Shown: positions 1-11,591, numbered from the stretch's first letter. The stretch: 64,000 bases of DNA from Morinoia aosen (GCA_030386875.1 CM059559.1:68152392-68216391); one strand, 5' to 3'. A program made the numbers and translations. The notes: generated by a model from the letters alone, not told the origin.

Positions 1-1980
1 GTTTCCTGCCACTACGTACTGTGTCTACAGGTGTTGTCTGCCACTAGTTACTGCGTCTGCAGGTGTTGTCTGACACTAGATACTGCGTCTGCAGGTGTTG
101 TTTCCTGCCACTACGTACTGTGTCTACAGGTGTTGTCTGCCACTAGTTACTGCGTCTGCAGGTATTGTCTGCCACTAATTACAGAGTCTGCAGGTGTTGT
201 TGTCTGCCACTAGTTACTGCGTCTGCAGGTGTTGTTGTCTGCCACTAGTTACTGCGTCTGCAGGTGTTGTCTGCCACTAGTTACAGCGTCTGCAGGTGTT
301 GTCTGCCACTAGTTACAGCGTCTGCAGGTGTAGTCTGTCACTAGTTACAGCGTCAGCAGGTGTTGTCTGCCACTAGTTACAGCGTCTGCAGGTGTTGTCT
401 GCCACTAGTTACAGCGTCTGCAGGTGTTGTCTGCCACTAGTTACAGCGTCTGCAGGTGTTGTCTGCCACTAGTTACAGCGTCTGCAGGTGTTGTCTGCCA
501 CTAGTTGCAGCGTCTGCAGGTGTTGTCTGCCACTAGTTACAGCGTCTACATGTGTTGTCTGCCACTAGTTACAGCGTCTGTAGGTGTTGTCTGCCACTAG
601 TTACAGCGTCTGCAGGTGTTGTTTGCCACTAGTTACAGCGTCTGCAGGTGTTGTCTGCCACTAGTTACAGCGTCTGCATGTGTTGTCTGCCACTAGTTAC
701 AGCGTCTGCAGGTGTTGTCTGCCACTAGTTACAGCGTCTGCAGGTGTTGTCTGCCACTAGTTACAGCGTCTGCAGGTGTTGTCTGCCACTAGTTACAGCG
801 TCTGCAGGTGTTGTCTGCCACTAGTTACAGCGTCTGCAGGTGTTGTCTGCCACTAGTTACAGCGTCTGCAGGTGTTGTCTGCCACTAGTTACAGCGTCTG
901 CAGGTGTTGTCTGCCACTAGTTACAGCGTCTGCAGGTGTTGTCTGCCACTAGTTACAGCGTCTGCATGTGTTGTCTGCCACTAGTTACAGCGTCTGCAGG
1001 TGTTGTCTGCCACTAGTTACAGCGTCTGCAGGTGTTGTCTGCCACTAGTTACAGCGTCTGCAGGTGTTGTCTGCCACTAGTTACAGCGTCTACAGGTGTT
1101 GTCTGCCACTAGTTACAGCGTCTGCATGTGTTGTCTGCCACTAGTTACAGCGTCTGCAGGTGTTGTCTGCCACTAGTTACAGCGTCTGCAGGTGTTGTCT
1201 GCCACTAGTTACAGCGTCTGCAGGTGTTGTCTGCCACTAGTTACAGCGTCTGCATGTGTTGTCTGCCACTAGTTACAGCGTCTGCAGGTGTTGTCTGTCA
1301 CTAGTTACAGCGTCTGCAGGTGTTGTCTGCCACTAGTTACAGCGTCTGCAAGTGTTGTCTGCCCCTAGTTACAGCGTTTGCAGGTGTTGTCTGCCACTAG
1401 TTACAGCGTCTGCAGGTGTTGTCTGCCACTAGTTACTGCGTCTGTAAGTGTTGTCTGTCACTAGTTACAGCGTCTGCAGGTGTTGTCTGCCACTAGTTAC
1501 AGCGTCTGCAGGTGTTGTCTGCCACTAGTTACAGCGTCTTCATGTGTTTTCTGCCACTAGTTACTGCGTCTGTAGGTGTTGTTGTCTGCCACTAGTTACT
1601 GCGTATGCAGGTGTTGTCTGCCTCTAGTTACTGCGTCTGCAGGTGTTGTTGTCTGCCACTGGTTACTGCGTCTGCAGGTGTTGTTGTCTGCCGCTAGTTA
1701 CTGCGTCTGCAGGTGTTGTTGTATGCCACTAGTTACTGCGTCTGCAGGTGTTGTCTGCCGCTAGTTACTGCGTCTGCAGGTGTTGTTGACTGCCACTAGT
1801 TACTGCGTCTGTAAGTGTATTCTGTCACTAGTTACTGCGTCTGCAGGTGTTGTCCACCATTAGTTACTGCGTCTGCAGGTGTTGTCTGCCACTAGTTACT
1901 GCGTCTGCAGGTGTTGTCTGCCACTAGTTACAGCGTCTGCAGGTGTTGTCTGCAACTAGTTACAGCGTCTGCAGGTGTTG
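1..1980 (+). repeat. 32-bp minisatellite A, block I
   Basis: About 60 head-to-tail copies of a 32-bp unit with core CTGCCACTAGTTACAGCG followed by TCTGCAGGTGTTGT. Some units at both ends carry a 3-bp GTT insertion, giving 35 bp, and an ACTGCG instead of ACAGCG core. The central units are homogeneous while the edge units are the variable ones, the pattern expected from unequal exchange. Short open frames in it are repeat translations. The array begins before the window. Confidence 0.97.
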
Positions 1981-2165
1981 TGTTCGCAGCAATAGTATCA
2001 CAGTCAGCTAACATGTAGACAAACCATCAGCTCACACGCCTCACTGCCTACGGCCAAACGCTGCATGTGGCACATCTAGGCAGCAGCTGCACAGAACACG
2101 GCGGCGCGCTGGCAGAGACCGACCCCAGCTTTGTATTCGGGACGTCAGGTAGCCAAGGAAACGGC
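1981..2165 (+). repeat. Conserved module M, block I
   Basis: Sequence directly following the A array. It shares with seven other places in the window a string of landmarks in fixed order: a GTGTTCACGGCA-like start, TCAGCTAAT, TCTCATTGCCTACGGC, AAACGATGC, ATTCAGGCAGTAAGCTGC, ATGGCGGCGTGC, AGAAACTGACC and TTCAGGAAGTC. No coding frame runs through it. Copy I is GC-richer than the others and looks identical to copy VII at 12101-12291. Confidence 0.88.
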
Positions 2166-2691
2166 CTCACTCTAGCATGCTACTCAACTCACCCACCTAT
2201 ACTTCATAGATGTATAATCACACGCTAATATGCCGCTAACGGCTGCAAAGATAGTTGACAAAGAAGTGGTTTCCGATCTTGAGCTTCAATGGCAATTTGT
2301 TTCAATCCGTAGGACTTTGTTAAATATAAAATTCGATGGCTGGAAATATATGCATGGTTGATATAGAAAAGTGTAAAATTAAAAAATTTCTTCTTCGTAG
2401 AGTAAGTAAAAATTTATTTTGTTCACATTTTCCATCCCATTTTAATATCAATACCCACGAAATCTGGGGGAGAACAGCGAAATTTTGATGGCGGACTAAA
2501 TTATTTCATCATTTGATCATCAAAGTAGGAATCAGGGAATTTTTAACTCTAGGTTTTAATTCCATAGAAATCAATGTGGTAATCCCCAGTGTTGCACTAC
2601 TGGCATTTTTCTCGTTTTTAAATATTCATAGTGGGTCGAAATCAATACATCACCGTTTCCTTGTTACTATATACGTTAAGACATCAGTTGT
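2166..2691 (+). other. Variable spacer S of block I, with fixed B-side flank
   Basis: AT-rich, no gene. Homologous to the inverted spacer 11592-12100 but clearly diverged. Its last 50 bp (about 2640-2691) are a conserved flank, CAATACATCACCGTTT then GTTAAGACATCAGTTGTTA, that precedes every B array (compare 11592-11640 and 24983-25046). Confidence 0.75.
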
Positions 2692-4149
2692 TATGGTGCT
2701 GGTGTAGGTACTGTGCTGGTGTAGGTACGGTTCTGGTGTAGGTACGGTGCTGGTGTAGGTAGGGTGCTGGTGTAGGTACGGTGCTGGTGTAGGTACGGTG
2801 CTGGTGTAGGTACGGTGCTGGTGTAGGTACGGTTCTGGTGTAGGTAGGGTGCTGGTGTAGGTACGGTGCTGGTGTAGGTACGGTTCTGGTGTAGGTAGGG
2901 TGCTGGTGTAGGTACGGTGCTGGTGTAGGTACGGTGCTGGTGTAGGTACGGTTCTGGTGTAGGTAGGGTGCTGGTGTAGGTACGGTGCTGGTGTAGGTAC
3001 GGTTCTGGTGTAGGTACGGTGCTGGTGTAGGTACGGTGCTGGTGTAGGTACTGTGCTGCTGTAGGTACAGTGCTGGTGTAGGTACTGTGCTGGTGTAGGT
3101 ACGGTGCTGCTGTAGGTACAGTGCTGGTGTAGGTACGGTGCTGGTGTAGGTACGGTTCTGGTGTAGGTACGGTGCTCGTGTAGGTACAGTGCTGGTGTAG
3201 GTACGGTTCTGGTGTAGGTACGGTGCTGGTGTAGGTACAGTGCTGGTGTAGGTACGGTGCTGGTGTAGGTACGGTTCTGGTGTAGGTACGGTGCTGGTGT
3301 AGGTTCAGTGCTGGTGTAGGTACGGTGCTGGTGTAGGGACGGTGCTGGTGTAGGTACTGTGCTGGTGTAGGTACGGTGCTGCTGTAGGTACAGTGCTGGT
3401 GTAGGTACGGTGCTGGTGTAGGTACGGTTCTGGTGTAGGTACGGTGCTGGTGTAGGTACGGTGCTGGTGTAGGTATGGTGCTGGTGTAGGTACGGTGCTG
3501 GTGTAGGTACGGTGCTGGTGTAGGTACTGTGCTGGTGTAGGTACGGTGCTGCTGTAGGTACAGTGCTGGTGTAGGTACGGTGCTGGTGTAGGTACGGTGC
3601 TGGTGTAGGTACGGTGCTGGTGTAGGTACGGTGCTGGTGTAGGTACGGTGCTGGTGTAGGTACGGTGCTGGTGTAGGTACGGTGCTGGTGTAGGTACGGT
3701 GCTGGTGTAGGTACGGTGCTGCTGTAGGTACAGTGCTGGTGTAGGTACGGTGCTGGTGTAGGTACGGTGCTGGTGTAGGTACGGTGCTGGTGTAGGTACG
3801 GTGCTGGTGTAGGTACGGTGCTGGTGTAGGTACGGTGCGGGTGTAGGTACGGTGCTGGTGTAGGTACGGTGCTGCTGTAGGTACAGTGCTGGTGTAGGTA
3901 CGGTGCTGGTGTAGGTACGGTGCTGGTGTAGGTACGGTGCTGGTGTAGGTACGGTGCTGGTGTAGGTACGGTGCTGGTGTAGGTACGGTGCTGGTGTAGG
4001 TACGGTGCTGGTGTAGGTGCGGTGCTGGTGTAGGTACGGTGCTGCTGTAGGTACAGTGCTGGTGTAGGTACGGTGCTGGTGTAGGTACGGTGCTGGTGTA
4101 GGTACGGTGCGGGTGTAGGTACGGTGCTGTACGTACGGTGCTGGTGTAA
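2692..4149 (-). repeat. 17-bp minisatellite B, block I
   Basis: About 85 copies of GGTGCTGGTGTAGGTAC. Read on the minus strand the unit has no stop codon in any frame; because 17 is not a multiple of three, all three minus frames stay open for about 0.9-1.5 kb and all spell the same 17-residue cycle HQHRTYTSTVPTPAPYL. These frames are not good gene evidence. A variant pair (GCTGCTGTAGG followed by TACAGTG) recurs at about 3378, 3548, 3718, 3871 and 4041, that is every 170 or 153 bp, so there is a higher-order repeat of about ten units. Confidence 0.97.
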
Positions 4150-4344
4150 CACAACGTCGGACAGGACCCATCAATTTGATGATGTCAATTTCGAATGACC
4201 AAATTCAGATGACCCGCTTGTCAGATATCTATAATTATGTGTGATGTCAATAATTTTGGTGAGCAGATATCGGCTACTCTCATGTGCTCTAGCCAGGTAA
4301 GAGCGTTTCTTCTTGGTGGTGCGTCCTGGACCGGTGGGCGTTTG
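4150..4344 (+). other. Link between blocks I and II
   Basis: Starts with TGTAACACAACGTCGGACAG, the fixed outer flank of B arrays. It is mirrored at 10207-10403 with high identity. No gene seen. Confidence 0.7.
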
Positions 4345-4404
4345 TCACTAGTTACTATGCTGCAGGTGTTGTTGTCTGCCACTAGTTACTGCGTCTGCAG
4401 GTGT
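4345..4404 (+). repeat. Short A array, block II
   Basis: Roughly two degenerate A units (GTCACTAGTTACTATGCTGC, then a standard unit). The mirrored copy is at 10149-10206. Confidence 0.9.
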
Positions 4405-4585
4405 GTTCACGGCAATTGTATCATAGTTAACTAATATTTTCATAATCAGCTAATATGTCTCATTGCCTACGGCTAAACGATGCAATTTTGTACATTCATA
4501 GAGTAAGCTGTATAGGAAAATTTCGGCGTGCTGGCAGTAACTGACCACAGATTTGTTTTCAGAAAGTCAAGTTTCTTAACCCAAA
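4405..4585 (+). repeat. Conserved module M, block II
   Basis: Same landmark order as at 1981-2165. The GGCGG landmark is degenerate here (TTTCGGCGTGC). Near-identical to the inverted copy 9986-10148. Confidence 0.85.
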
Positions 4586-5114
4586 TTACTCTAACTCAAA
4601 CGAATATCTTTTTAAAAGCTCCTTTAAGCCTAGCAGAGACCACTCCTCTCATAGGGCTAATGCTCAACAGGTAATGCTGACATCGTTCGTGGGAGTCTAG
4701 CCTGACTCCCAGAAATAGTTTATATCACACTAACACCAGTGAACGATGGCATCGAAATTTTGTACCAGTTAACGCTCAGTCTAATTTACCGAATGTATTA
4801 TCGTAAGATTGCACAGTAAAAGTGAAAGATTATTTATTTCATAAAGTTTAAATCTACAAGAAGAGAATGCATTCATAATATGTTGTCGATGGTATTCATT
4901 CCTTTCAAATTGGGCAATTTTTTTTCAAAGTGCTCCGATTGATTCTGCAATTATTTGGTAACTAATTCATTATCTAGTAGAGTTATTCGGTCATGAGAGA
5001 AATGCTCCGTAGGACAACATGTCACCTCTCATTGTTGATGCTATTTGCATTTTTTTCACTTCCTATGTTTTCTACTTTATAAATCAATTCTCTAACGTTT
5101 TTCATGTACATTAA
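4586..5114 (+). other. Spacer S of block II
   Basis: The first 150 bp (to about 4732) match the inverted copy at 9835-9985 almost perfectly, then similarity falls abruptly after CTGACTCCCA. No gene seen. Confidence 0.7.
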
Positions 5115-5172
5115 AATTTTTGTGCTGGTGTATGTACGGAGCTACATCTTGGTACCTACACCAGCACCATAA
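5115..5172. repeat. Vestigial B units meeting head to head
   Basis: One GTGCTGGTGTATGTACGG unit on the plus strand followed by GGTACCTACACCAGCACC on the opposite strand. This is where block II meets inverted block III with almost no B array left. The matching site on the other arm is at 9095-9160. Confidence 0.8.
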
Positions 5173-5740
5173 CAACAATACCACAACGTAAAAATAAGAA
5201 CAAAACGGTAACGTATTGATATTTACATTTATGTAAATGTAAGAAGCGATATAGCATCAACAGTGGAAGTCAGCATGTTGTTGTTGTTCAGTGGAATTGA
5301 GAAGTGAAGTGATAATTCCTTCCATTTGACTACATAGACTGGTCAGAAATATAAATTAGTTAGCTTTTACTTTACAATTCTGGTGACTAATATTGTGTAA
5401 ATATAACAGAATATGCGTATTTATTCAATAGATGCAAATTCTTTTAGATTCTCAGAGGTTAGAATTTCAGAATAATCGATGATACAGAACCTTGTCAGGT
5501 TAATATTTTCACTTCTCAAATGAATATACAACAACTAGACTGGGTTCGAGCATTCGCAGAGTTAAGCATAAGTCGTGAAAAGCATCATACAATTTTTCTT
5601 ACATTATTACAGCCGCAAGCGCTAAGCGGGGCCTCAATCTCAACGTTCTGGTCGTCATATATGGTTGTATAGTAATTTGTGCATTCTGAAATTCTTAGTA
5701 TTGTAAAACAAATCAGGAAGTGTTGAGTTACGTTATGTCA
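5173..5740 (-). other. Inverted spacer S of block III
   Basis: Begins with the inverted B flank (AACAAAACGGTAACGTATTG at about 5200). AT-rich, no gene. Homologous to 8536-9094. Confidence 0.65.
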
Positions 5741-5878
5741 TGATAACTGACTTCCAAGCACACACCTGAGGTCAGTTTATGTAAGCACGCCGCCATTTTT
5801 ACTAAGCAGCTTAATGCCTGAATATACAAAATTGCATCGTTTAGCCGTAGGTAATGAGACATTAGCTGATGGTGGCGG
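5741..5878 (-). repeat. Conserved module M, block III (inverted)
   Basis: Same landmarks as other M copies in reverse, including GCCGCCATTTTTACTAAGCA and CGTTTAGCCGTAGG. Only about five or six differences from copy V at 8363-8535. There is no A array next to it; the centre of the palindrome starts here. Confidence 0.85.
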
Positions 5879-7300
5879 AAATATGGCATTAAACAAGTAG
5901 TTTCATGTTCCGACCGACGTGAAAGTACAATATATCAAAATATATTGAGATGATCAAATATTTGACAAGGTCTATAGAGAAAATTAGCTGATCCGAAGAA
6001 AATAAAGTGGGTGGTGATGAGCGATGTTTTGGTTCGAAAGAAGGTTGCGTCGGAGACTTGGCGAGAAGTATCGGAGCCGCTTTCGTGACTCGAGTTGCTA
6101 ACCAAGCCCAGGCATATAATATCATAACCCACGCATGTCATAAATTCAATTTGATAAATAAATATTATAATAAATAAAGCAATGATATTCAATTTTAAAA
6201 TAACAGCAATTATGTACGTATGAATTGATTCGCCTACATTTTTCTTAATTTTATTTAGAACAGTTTCCAAAATATTGTCAGTACGTAGAAAATAAAGCGT
6301 GAACGGTAACTTAAATATTTACCAAAATGTTGTGTGTTTTTCCATCCGTGTTTTTATGGGATACAAAAAATCTTTCACGTTGACTCGCATTGTGAGCCCC
6401 AATGATGTATTGAGTGTTTTTATACCGCTGCTGCTATCTTTAATTCTGTGTATGATCTACTGCAGGGCTGTTCATTGTATCATCAATACTTATTGTCATT
6501 AACTATTGTCCAAGAAAGTTATTAGTTAACGATTTTACAATTACTCTTAAAATCATTATGATGGTTAGAATAATGAATATAACTACAATAATTGCAATCC
6601 AATCTTCAGTTTATGCTTCCACCTGAATTTTCCTGTTTTTCCATAAGCTTTTCAATAATTACGTTCGCTGTCGACATCACAGGACCATACGCTGCCTAAC
6701 CTAAACCTACGCCCGTATACTTTGCCAGGCTGTTACCGATCCCCTTAAATGCAACTTCTTATTCCTCAATTGTTTCTTTGTATCAGAAATTTCCTTGTAC
6801 TTATTACACACAAGACCTGTTCAAGCTCTTTACCCACTCTATTCAAACCTTCCCTTACCTCACGATTTTTGCCCTGCTCTAAAATAGAAATAGGCATTAA
6901 ACAAATTCTACATACCACACGGATGGCTTTCGAACGAAAATTTCTGTACGGAAGACATGCACAGAATTTACTGACGGGGCTGGCGCGTGTCTCCACATTT
7001 CTCATCATGCAGGTAACATTTTTTAACAACCATTGCTAATTGTTGCTTAATGTTAGGTAGCATAACATTCAGGACAAAGAAGAAAATAAGTAATGAGAAG
7101 AGAAGGCATTATGGGTGAAAAGAAATTTTACTATCAATTTCCGTTTCATCTTATTTACAGCAGTAATGCAGTAATTGCTGTTATTTTTATCTGTACAATA
7201 TTTTCGTGATTATCATTCCCCAAGCAACTCAAAGCTTCCCCAACCCCAACCTCCCCAGTGCGTGTGCAGCGGATGAGTGTTGGGGAGGTGGGGGGGGTAG
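5879..7300. other. Central non-palindromic segment, no gene recognised
   Basis: AT-rich sequence between the palindrome arms. Open frames up to 111 residues exist on both strands (for example 5935-6270 minus, 6749-7039 plus), but none shows a recognisable domain or credible start context. A G-run (GGGGAGGTGGGGGG) lies at about 7282-7297. Confidence 0.5.
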
Positions 7301-7594
7301 GTGGTGGGTCCGGTCCGACGTGGTGTTACCCCAGCTCCGTACCTACACCAGCACCGTACCTACACCAGCACCGTACCTACACCAGCACCGGACCTACACC
7401 AGCACCGTACCTACACCAGCACCGTACCTACACCAGCACCGTACCTACACCAGCACCGTACCTACACCAGCACCGTACCTACACCAGCACCGTACCTACA
7501 CCAGCACCGTACCTACACCAGCACCGTACCTACACCAGCACCGTACCTACACAAGCACCGTACCTACACCAGCACCGTACCTACACCAGCACAA
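7301..7594 (+). repeat. B minisatellite at the palindrome centre
   Basis: The outer flank GGTCCGACGTGGTGTTACC (compare 4150 and 10385) is followed by about 15 B units in the GTACCTACACCAGCACC orientation. It is directly joined to repeat C. As elsewhere, all three frames of this strand are open. Confidence 0.93.
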
Positions 7595-8135
7595 TGAGGA
7601 GGCTCGTCACTTTGAGGCGTGGTCCAATGATGAGGCTCGTAACATCAAGGAATGGCCCAATGAGGTGGCTTGTAACATTGAGTGATGACCCAATGAGGAG
7701 GCTCGTAACTTTGAGGCATGGCCCAATGAGGAGGCTTGTCACTTTGTGGCGTGGCCCAATGAGGAGGCTCGTAACATCAAGGAATGGCCCAATGAGGTGG
7801 CTTGTAACATTGAGTGATGACCCAATGAGGAGTCCCGTAACATCGAGGCATGGCCCAATGAGGAAGCTCGTAACATTTAGGCATGGCCCAATGAGGAGGC
7901 TCGTAACATTCAGGCATGGCCCAATGAGGAGGCTCGTAACATCAAGGAATGGCCCAATGAGGAGGCTCGTTACATCGAGGAATGGCCCAATGAGGTGGCT
8001 TGTAACATTTAGTGATGAACCAATGAGGAGGCTCGTAACATTGAGTCATGGCCCAATGAGGAGGCTCGTAACATTGAGGCGTGGCCCAATGAGGAGGCTC
8101 GTAACTTTGAGGCATGGCCCAATGAGGAAGCTCGT
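7595..8135 (+). repeat. 33-bp repeat C with higher-order structure
   Basis: About 16 copies of a 33-bp unit containing AATGAGGAGGCTCGTAACAT. Since 33 is a multiple of three, one frame gives an 11-residue repeat MRRLVTLRHGP continuous with the B frame, and the minus strand gives PPHWAMPQCYE. The unit types follow an order: endings RRGP, RNGP, SDDP, RHGP occur, then RNGP and SDDP recur four units later. This indicates a four-unit, 132-bp higher-order repeat. Found only here. Protein coding is possible but unsupported. Confidence 0.9.
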
Positions 8136-8362
8136 ATGCCACTAGTATACTGCGTCTGCAGGTGTTGCTGTCTGCCACTAGTTACTGCGTCTGCAGGTGT
8201 TGTCTGCCTCTAGTTACTGCGTCTGCAGGTGTTGTTGTCTGCCACTAGTTACTGCGTCTGCAGGTGTTGTCTACCACTAGTTACTGCGACTGCAGGTGTT
8301 GTTGTCTGCCACTAGTTACTGCGTCTGCAGGTGTTGTCTACCACTAGTTACTGCGTCTGCAG
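8136..8362 (+). repeat. Short A array, block V
   Basis: Six or seven units, alternating 32 and 35 bp, directly abutting repeat C. Confidence 0.93.
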
Positions 8363-8535
8363 ATGTGTTCACAGCAATGTCCCCACCACCATCAGCTAAT
8401 GTCTCATTACCTGCGGCTAAACGATGCTATTTTGTATATTCAGGCATTAAGCTGCTTAGTAAAAATGGCGGCGTGCTTACAAAAACTGACCTCAGGTGTG
8501 TGCTTGGAAGTCAATTATCTCAGATGACATAACGT
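8363..8535 (+). repeat. Conserved module M, block V
   Basis: Full landmark set, with an intact AAAATGGCGGCGTGC at about 8461. Mirrors 5741-5878. Confidence 0.87.
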
Positions 8536-9125
8536 AACTCAACCCTTCCAAATTTTTGATCAATAGTGAGCAATTCAGAGTGTAATTATAACTACACAAC
8601 CATATGTGACGTCCAGAATGTCAATTGTATGATGCGCCGCGAGCGGCTGTAAAGAGGTTTTGTATTTTTTTAGTACATTTCGATACCCGATGTTTAAATA
8701 ACGCGAATGCTCGAAGCCAGTCGTGTTGCCGTAGGCCTATATTCATTTGAGAAGTGAAATATCAACCTGACATTGTATTGTAATATCGTTTATTCTGAAA
8801 TTTTAAACTTTGGGAAGCTAAGAGAATTTGTTTCCAACAAATAAATAAGCATATTCTGTTACGTTCACACACAATTAGTTAAATCATTTGAATATTTTGA
8901 AGGCAAACTAATTTATTTTATGATCAGTCATCAGAATTGAATGGAAGGATTTTTTTACTTTATTATTCAATTCCACGGAACAACAACATGCTACTTTTAC
9001 AATTGATACTACACCCCTTCTCACATTTACATAAATGTGAATGTCAACATGTTACCGTTTTGTTCTTATTGTTACGTTGTGGTATTTGTTGTCATGGTGC
9101 TGGTGTAGGTGCAGGGTTGTAGCTC
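8536..9125 (+). other. Spacer S and B flank of block V, vestigial B
   Basis: AT-rich spacer homologous to inverted 5173-5740. The inverted form of the B flank is recognisable at 9045-9095 (TTACCGTTTTGTTCTTATTG), and a single B unit, GGTGCTGGTGTAGGTGC, at about 9096. No gene seen. Confidence 0.65.
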
Positions 9126-9985
9126 CGTACCTAGGCCCTATATATAATTCTTTCATGCTTCCCTGAATTGGCATTTTTGAACATCTGCCGAAACAAGCAA
9201 TTCTAATATTATTTCCTGGCGTCACGAATTTCAAAGTTTTATGTCATGTACATGTAAACTGTCAAAAGTGTTCTCACCCAACAATGAACATGCATCGTCC
9301 ATGAAATTGTGTTGTCTCTTATAATTATAATTACATGTATCATCAAATGTAGATTAAGCGACATTATGAGTACATGTGTCAATCATTCCTTTTCGACCAT
9401 TGACATGGGTATTACAATACTCATGTGTGCATCACCTAAGTGTATTAACTTAAATATATTTTAAAAAACAATGATGGTACTATCTTTTTTACACCATCTT
9501 TAATGGAAATAAACTAGTTTTCTTTTTCTTGTCTTTTCAATTCGAGGCGGCATGTTGCCCTACGGAACACATCTCTCATGATCGAACAACTCTACCAGAA
9601 AATAAATTAGTGACCAATTCATTTCAGAATAAATCACAACACTTGAAAATAAATTTGCAAAATTTGAAATGAATGAATAACATCGAAAACAAATTATGAA
9701 TGCATTCTCTTCTTGTGGAATTTGAACTCACTTTTATCGTTCAATCGTACGATGATACATTTGATAAAATTAGTTTGAGCGTCAACTGTTACGAAATTTA
9801 GATGTCTTCGTCTACTGGTTTAGTGTGATTTAAACCATTTTTGGGAGTCAGGTTAGACTCCCACGAACGATGTCAGCATTACCTGTTGAGCATTAGCCCT
9901 ATGAGAGTAGTGGTCTCTGCTAGGCTTAAAGGAGCTTTTAAAAAGATATTCGTTTGAGTTAGAGTAATTTGGGTTAAGAAACTTG
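9126..9985 (-). other. Inverted spacer S of block VI
   Basis: Its right end, 9835-9985, is nearly identical to 4586-4732 in reverse. The rest is AT-rich and diverged, with no gene. Confidence 0.65.
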
Positions 9986-10148
9986 ACTTTCTGAACACAA
10001 ATCTTTGGTCAGCTACTGCCAGCACGCCGAAATTTTCCTATACAGCTTACTCTATGAATATACAAAATTGCATCGTTTAGCCGTAGGCAATGAGACATAT
10101 TAGCTGATTATGAAAATATTAGTTAACTATGATACAATTGCCGTGAAC
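9986..10148 (-). repeat. Conserved module M, block VI (inverted)
   Basis: Inverted, near-identical partner of 4405-4585. Confidence 0.87.
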
Positions 10149-10403
10149 ACACTGCAGACGCAGTAACTAGTGGCAGACAACAACACCTGCAGCATAGTAA
10201 CTAGTGACAAACACCCACCGGTTCAGGACGCACCACCAAGAAGAAACGCTCTTACCTGGCTAGAGCACATGAGAGTAGCCGATATCTGCTCACCAAAATT
10301 ATTGACATCACACATAATTAAAGATATCTGACAAGCGGCTCATCTGAATTTGGTCATTCGAAATTGACATCATCAAATTGATGGGTCCTGTCCGACGTTG
10401 TGT
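10149..10403 (-). repeat. Short A array and link, block VI
   Basis: A units at 10149-10206, then the inverted link segment ending in the B outer flank (GTCCGACGTTGTGTTACACC). Mirrors 4150-4404. Confidence 0.85.
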
Positions 10404-11591
10404 TACACCAGCACCGTACCTACACCAGCACCCTACTTACAACAGCACCCTACCTACACCAGCACCGTACCTACACAAGCACCGCACCTATACCAGCACC
10501 CTACCTACACCAGCACCGTACCTACACAAGCACCGTACCTACACCAGCACCGCACCTACACCAGCACCGTACCTACACCAGCACCCTACCTACACCAGCA
10601 CCGTACCTACACCAGCACCGTACCTGCACCAGCACCGTCCCTACACCAGCACCCTCCCTACACCAGCGCCCTCCCTACACCAGCACCGTCCCTACACCAG
10701 CACCGTACCTACACCAGCACCCTCCCTACACCAGCACCGTACCTACACCAGCACCGTCCCTACACCAGCACCGTCCCTACACCAGCACCCTCCCTACACC
10801 AGCACCGTACCTACACCAGCACCGTACCTACACCAGCACCGTACCTACACCAGCACCGTACCTACACCAGCACCGTACCTACACCAGCACCGTACCTACA
10901 CCAGCACCGTACCTACACCAGCACCATACCTACACCAGCACCGTCCCTACACCAGCACCGTACCTACACCAGCACCGTCCCTACACCAGCACCGTACCTA
11001 CACCAGCACCCTCCCTACACCAGCACCGTACCTACACCAGCACCGTCCCTACACCAGCACCGTCCCTACACCAGCACCCTCCCTACACCAGCACCGTACC
11101 TACACCAGCACCGTACCTACACCAGCACCGTACCTACACCAGCACCGTACCTACACCAGCACCGTACCTACACCAGCACCGTACCTACACCAGCACCGTA
11201 CCTACACCAGCACCGTACCTACACCAGCACCGTACCTACACCAGCACCGTACCTACACCAGCACCATACCTACACCAGCACCGTACCTACTCCAGCACCG
11301 TACCTACACCAGCACCGTACCTACACCAGCACCGTACCTACACCAGCACCGTACCTACACCAGCACCGTACCTACACCAGCACCGTACCTACACCAGCAC
11401 CGTACCTACACCAGCACCGTACCTACACCAGCACCGTACCTACACCAGCACCGTACCTACACCAGCACCGTACCTACACCAGCACCGTACCTACACCAGC
11501 ACCGTACCTACACCAGCACCATACCTACACCAGCACCGTACCTACTCCAGCACCGTACCTACACCAGCACCGTACCTACACCAGCACCATA
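10404..11591 (+). repeat. 17-bp minisatellite B, block VII
   Basis: About 70 units, GTACCTACACCAGCACC orientation, with three open plus-strand frames of about 400 codons that are repeat translations. Variants differ from the left-arm array: CGTCCC and CCTCCC units fill 10620-11090. A CACCATACC unit followed by a CCTACTCC unit occurs at 11262 and again at 11517, exactly 255 bp (15 units) apart. Confidence 0.97.

Noticed and set aside
1..1980. CRISPR-like array
   Set aside because: The 32-bp units abut directly with no unique spacers and the genome is eukaryotic; it is a minisatellite.
2692..4149. CENP-B-box-like centromeric repeat because the unit is 17 bp
   Set aside because: Only the length agrees; the sequence does not match the CENP-B box.
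2650..4174. Three overlapping open frames of 289-500 codons on the minus strand
   Set aside because: All are translations of the 17-bp stop-free repeat; every frame gives the same 17-residue cycle. The same holds for 10378-11633, 7206-7685 and 26154-26678.
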